This document shows, piece after piece, positions 5,428-7,481 of a stretch of 7,481 bases of DNA (the first letter of the stretch is position 1; each line of letters starts with the position of its first letter). Both the position numbers and the translations under genes were made by a program. Where the stretch lies: NCBI GenBank assembly GCA_937950105.1, contig CALFEM010000493.1, positions 1 through 7,481 on the forward strand. Direction: 5' to 3'. Under the pieces are notes generated by a model that saw only the letters and a list, made by a program, of their open reading frames with translations, was not told where the DNA came from and did not search any database. The DNA comes from an uncultured Alphaproteobacteria bacterium (GTDB lineage: Bacteria; Pseudomonadota; Alphaproteobacteria; Rhizobiales; Hyphomicrobiaceae).

Positions 5428-5493
5428 CCAGAGCATCATCCGACCGCACGGAAATGCCTTTGGCGATTCAGCGGTCGGATAAAGATGCTCTGG
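5428..5493. repeat. long palindromic repeat A between rpoZ and rsh
   Basis: The arm at 5428-5447 (CCAGAGCATC then ATCCGACCGC) is the inverted complement of 5471-5493, except for an extra AAA in the right arm. This makes a 20-bp stem with one 3-nt bulge and a 23-nt loop. It shares the CAGAGC/CTAGAGC end type and the ATCCGA core with the next palindrome. This is typical of rhizobial intergenic palindromic repeats, although copy number cannot be checked from this window. Confidence 0.8.
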
Positions 5494-5503
5494 CAGCCTA
5501 AAG

Positions 5504-5567
5504 CTAGAGCGCTTGCATCCGATCAGTGAACCGCAAGGCGGTTCCGTCTGATCGGATGGCGCTCTAG
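5504..5567. repeat. long palindromic repeat B between rpoZ and rsh
   Basis: A nested palindrome. CTAGAGCGC (5504-5512) pairs with GCGCTCTAG (5559-5567), CATCCGATCAG (5516-5526) with CTGATCGGATG (5548-5558), and AACCGC (5529-5534) with GCGGTT (5538-5543) around an AAG loop. In total 26 bp are interrupted only by the 3-nt TTG bulge and a small TG/CCGT internal loop. It begins 10 nt after repeat A. Confidence 0.85.
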
Positions 5568-5731
5568 GGGCGCGGCGCGGCGTCACGTCGAAATCGTGAT
5601 GCGTCAATCGGCTTGCGAAGCCGTTTCGACTTCTGCTGAGATGCGCGTCCCGTTGTTCGGAGCGCGCGCCGGTTGGCGCGGTGACGAAGGCGGCTGAAGG
5701 GTGACGCGGCCGCGAGGGAGTGCCGACGGCG
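5568..5731 (+). promoter_or_regulatory. rsh leader with hairpin and ribosome binding site
   Basis: GTCGAAA (5587-5593) pairs with TTTCGAC (5624-5630), and immediately inside the right arm CGGCTT (5609-5614) pairs with AAGCCG (5618-5623) around GCG. The two stems stack on the 3' side. GAGGGAG at 5714-5720 lies 11 nt before the rsh ATG and is the likely ribosome binding site. No promoter is clear, but one must exist here if the rpoZ terminator is efficient. Confidence 0.4.
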
Positions 5732-7481
5732 ATGATGCGCCAATACGAACTCGTCGAGCGCGTGCAGAGCTACGATCCCAAGGCGGACGACAAGCTCCTC
5801 AACCGCGCCTACGTCTACGCCATGCGCGCGCACGGCGCGCAGAAGCGTGCCGACGGTGCACCCTACTTCTCGCACCCGCTGGAAGTCGCCGCGATCCTCA
5901 CCGACCTCAAACTCGACGATGCCACCATCGCCACCGCGCTGCTGCACGACGTCATCGAGGACACCGATACGACGCGCACCGAGATCGACCAGTTGTTCGG
6001 GCCGGAGATCGGCGCGCTGGTCGACGGGCTCACCAAGATCAAGAAGCTCGATCTGGTCACCAAGGAAGCCGAGCAGGCCGAAAATTTTCGCAAACTGCTG
6101 ATCGCGATTTCGAGCGACATCCGCGTGCTGCTCGTCAAGCTCGCGGATCGCCTGCACAACATGCGCACGCTGGAGCACAAAAAGCCGAAGAGCCGCGAGC
6201 GCACCGCGCGCGAGACCCTCGACATCTATGCGCCGCTCGCCGGCCTGATGGGCATGCAGGCGATGCGCGACGAACTCGAGGACCACGCCTTCCGCTGGCT
6301 CGATCCGGACGCCTACCAGACCGTCACGCAGAAGCTGGCGGAACTGCGTGCGCGCAACGTCAATCTCGTCGAGGAAATCCGCTCGCAGCTCGGCGCCAGG
6401 CTGATCGAAGCCGGAGTCGAGGCCGAGGTGACGGGGCGGGAGAAGAAGCCCTATGCGATCTGGCGCAAGATGGAGAACAAGCAGATCAGCCTGGAGCAGC
6501 TGTCCGACATCTACGGCTTCCGCGTCATCGTCACCAAGGAAGAGGCGTGCTACCGCGCGCTCGGTGTCGTGCATCGCACGTGGCGCATGGTGCCCGGGCG
6601 CTTCAAGGACTACATCTCGGTGCCGAAGCGGAACAACTACCGCTCGCTGCACACCACGCTGGTCGGTCCGCGCTATCAGCGCGTCGAGCTGCAGATCCGC
6701 ACGCGCGAGATGCACGAGGTGGCCGAGTATGGTGTCGCCGCGCACGCGCTCTACAAGCAGCCGGCGCCCGTGCGCCAGCCGTCCGCCGCAGCCGATAGCG
6801 ATCCGCTCGAGGGGATCAACGGCGTGCGCGCGGCGGGCGAGGGCGAGCACAATCCCTATTTCCGGCTCCGGCATCTGGTCGAGACCCTGCTCGAGGGCGC
6901 CAACTCGGAGGAGTTTCTCGAGCACACCAAGCTCGAGCTGTTCCAGGATCAGGTCTTCTGCTTCACGCCGAAGGGCCGCCTGATCGCGCTGCCGCGCGGC
7001 GCCACCCCGATCGACTTCGCCTATGCGGTCCACACCGACGTCGGCAACACCTGCGTCGGCGCCAAGATCAACGGCCGCATCCGCCCGGTGATGACCGAAC
7101 TCGCCAATGGCGACGAGGTCGAGATCGTCCGCTCCGACGCGCAGGTCCCGCCCGCCGCCTGGGAGCAGATCGCCGTCACCGGCCGCGCCCGCGCCGCCAT
7201 CCGCCGCGCCACCCGCGACGCGGTCCGCAAGCAATTCGGCGGTCTCGGCCGTCAGATCCTGGAGCGCGCCTTCGAGCGCGCCGGCCGCACCTTCCTCGAC
7301 GCCGATCTCGCCGCCGCGGTCCATCGCCTCGGCCACAATTCCTCGACCGAGGTGCTGACCGCCGTCGGCCGTGGCGAGATCGCTTCCGAGGCGGTGCTGC
7401 GCGCCGTCCATCCGGAGCTCTTCGACGCGCGCGGCCAACCGGCGGCGCCGCGCCCGGCCACCGGCGACGGCTGGTTCGACG
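5732..7481 (+). CDS. rsh: bifunctional (p)ppGpp synthetase/hydrolase Rsh (RelA/SpoT), 3'-truncated by the window
   Basis: Master enzyme of the stringent response. It makes (p)ppGpp from GTP or GDP plus ATP and hydrolyses it. 583 codons are present and the frame is still open at the edge; family members have about 740-780 residues, so the C-terminal regulatory (ACT) part is missing. The HD hydrolase domain (about 20-190) has Arg39, His48 (SHPLEV), His72-Asp73 (LLHDVIEDT) and Asp139 (LADRLHNMRTL). The synthetase domain (about 235-345) has GREKKPYAIWRKM (235-247), Asp259 (SDIYGFRVIV), RFKD (290-293), NNYRSLHTTL (301-310) with Tyr303, and Glu319 (VELQIRT). RxKD is the form seen in bifunctional Rel/Spo enzymes rather than RelA. 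The TGS domain is at 405-467. Both active sites look intact. I chose the ATG at 5732 (MMRQYELVERVQ); 5735 is the only close alternative. rpoZ lies upstream, behind a terminator. Confidence 0.97.
   Translation, partial: MMRQYELVERVQSYDPKADDKLLNRAYVYAMRAHGAQKRADGAPYFSHPLEVAAILTDLKLDDATIATALLHDVIEDTDTTRTEIDQLFGPEIGALVDGLTKIKKLDLVTKEAEQAENFRKLLIAISSDIRVLLVKLADRLHNMRTLEHKKPKSRERTARETLDIYAPLAGLMGMQAMRDELEDHAFRWLDPDAYQTVTQKLAELRARNVNLVEEIRSQLGARLIEAGVEAEVTGREKKPYAIWRKMENKQISLEQLSDIYGFRVIVTKEEACYRALGVVHRTWRMVPGRFKDYISVPKRNNYRSLHTTLVGPRYQRVELQIRTREMHEVAEYGVAAHALYKQPAPVRQPSAAADSDPLEGINGVRAAGEGEHNPYFRLRHLVETLLEGANSEEFLEHTKLELFQDQVFCFTPKGRLIALPRGATPIDFAYAVHTDVGNTCVGAKINGRIRPVMTELANGDEVEIVRSDAQVPPAAWEQIAVTGRARAAIRRATRDAVRKQFGGLGRQILERAFERAGRTFLDADLAAAVHRLGHNSSTEVLTAVGRGEIASEAVLRAVHPELFDARGQPAAPRPATGDGWFD

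Noticed and set aside
5564..7438. 624-codon open frame on the minus strand, antisense to rsh
   Set aside because: It lies opposite a complete set of Rsh catalytic and domain motifs. Its residues are the Arg/Ala/Asp/His-rich mix expected from reverse-reading GC-rich codons, and it resembles no family.

Overview
The window looks like chromosomal DNA of a GC-rich alphaproteobacterium, most likely of the order Hyphomicrobiales (Rhizobiales). The reasons are the GC-rich codon use, the style of the encoded DapA, SmpB, omega subunit and Rsh, the gene order around rpoZ and rsh, and intergenic palindromic repeats of the kind scattered through rhizobial genomes. The genus cannot be fixed from the sequence alone.

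Layout. Positions 1-277 are the leader of dapA and may hold the last codons of an unseen upstream gene. dapA (lysine and diaminopimelate synthesis) and smpB (trans-translation) are packed 4 nt apart on the plus strand. A 221-nt gap follows, filled by a heptamer tandem repeat and a pair of inverted, GGGGAGAGGG-type palindromic repeats. The second repeat runs into the start of a peroxiredoxin-fold gene that has lost its catalytic cysteines. This gene converges on three minus-strand genes, transcribed in the order NYN-domain (LabA/DUF88-type) protein, family 5-like uracil-DNA glycosylase, DUF3775 protein. From 4434 a 466-nt divergent intergenic region leads to rpoZ (RNA polymerase omega subunit). 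rpoZ ends at a strong intrinsic terminator, followed by two long palindromic repeats, a smaller hairpin and rsh, the bifunctional (p)ppGpp synthetase/hydrolase. rsh runs off the right edge of the window after 583 codons. It is the largest gene here.

How the genes work together. rpoZ and rsh form the stringent-response neighbourhood: Rsh makes and degrades (p)ppGpp, and omega is part of the (p)ppGpp binding site on RNA polymerase in proteobacteria. smpB (ribosome rescue), the NYN protein (a putative RNase) and the glycosylase (uracil repair) are housekeeping genes of RNA and DNA quality control. dapA supplies a cell-wall and lysine precursor.

I see no CRISPR array, phage, transposase, tRNA or rRNA, and no clear new multi-gene system. 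The points that deserve attention are the cysteine-less peroxiredoxin, the repeat that supplies its ribosome binding site, three consecutive hairpins in the rpoZ leader, and the twin palindromes between rpoZ and rsh.
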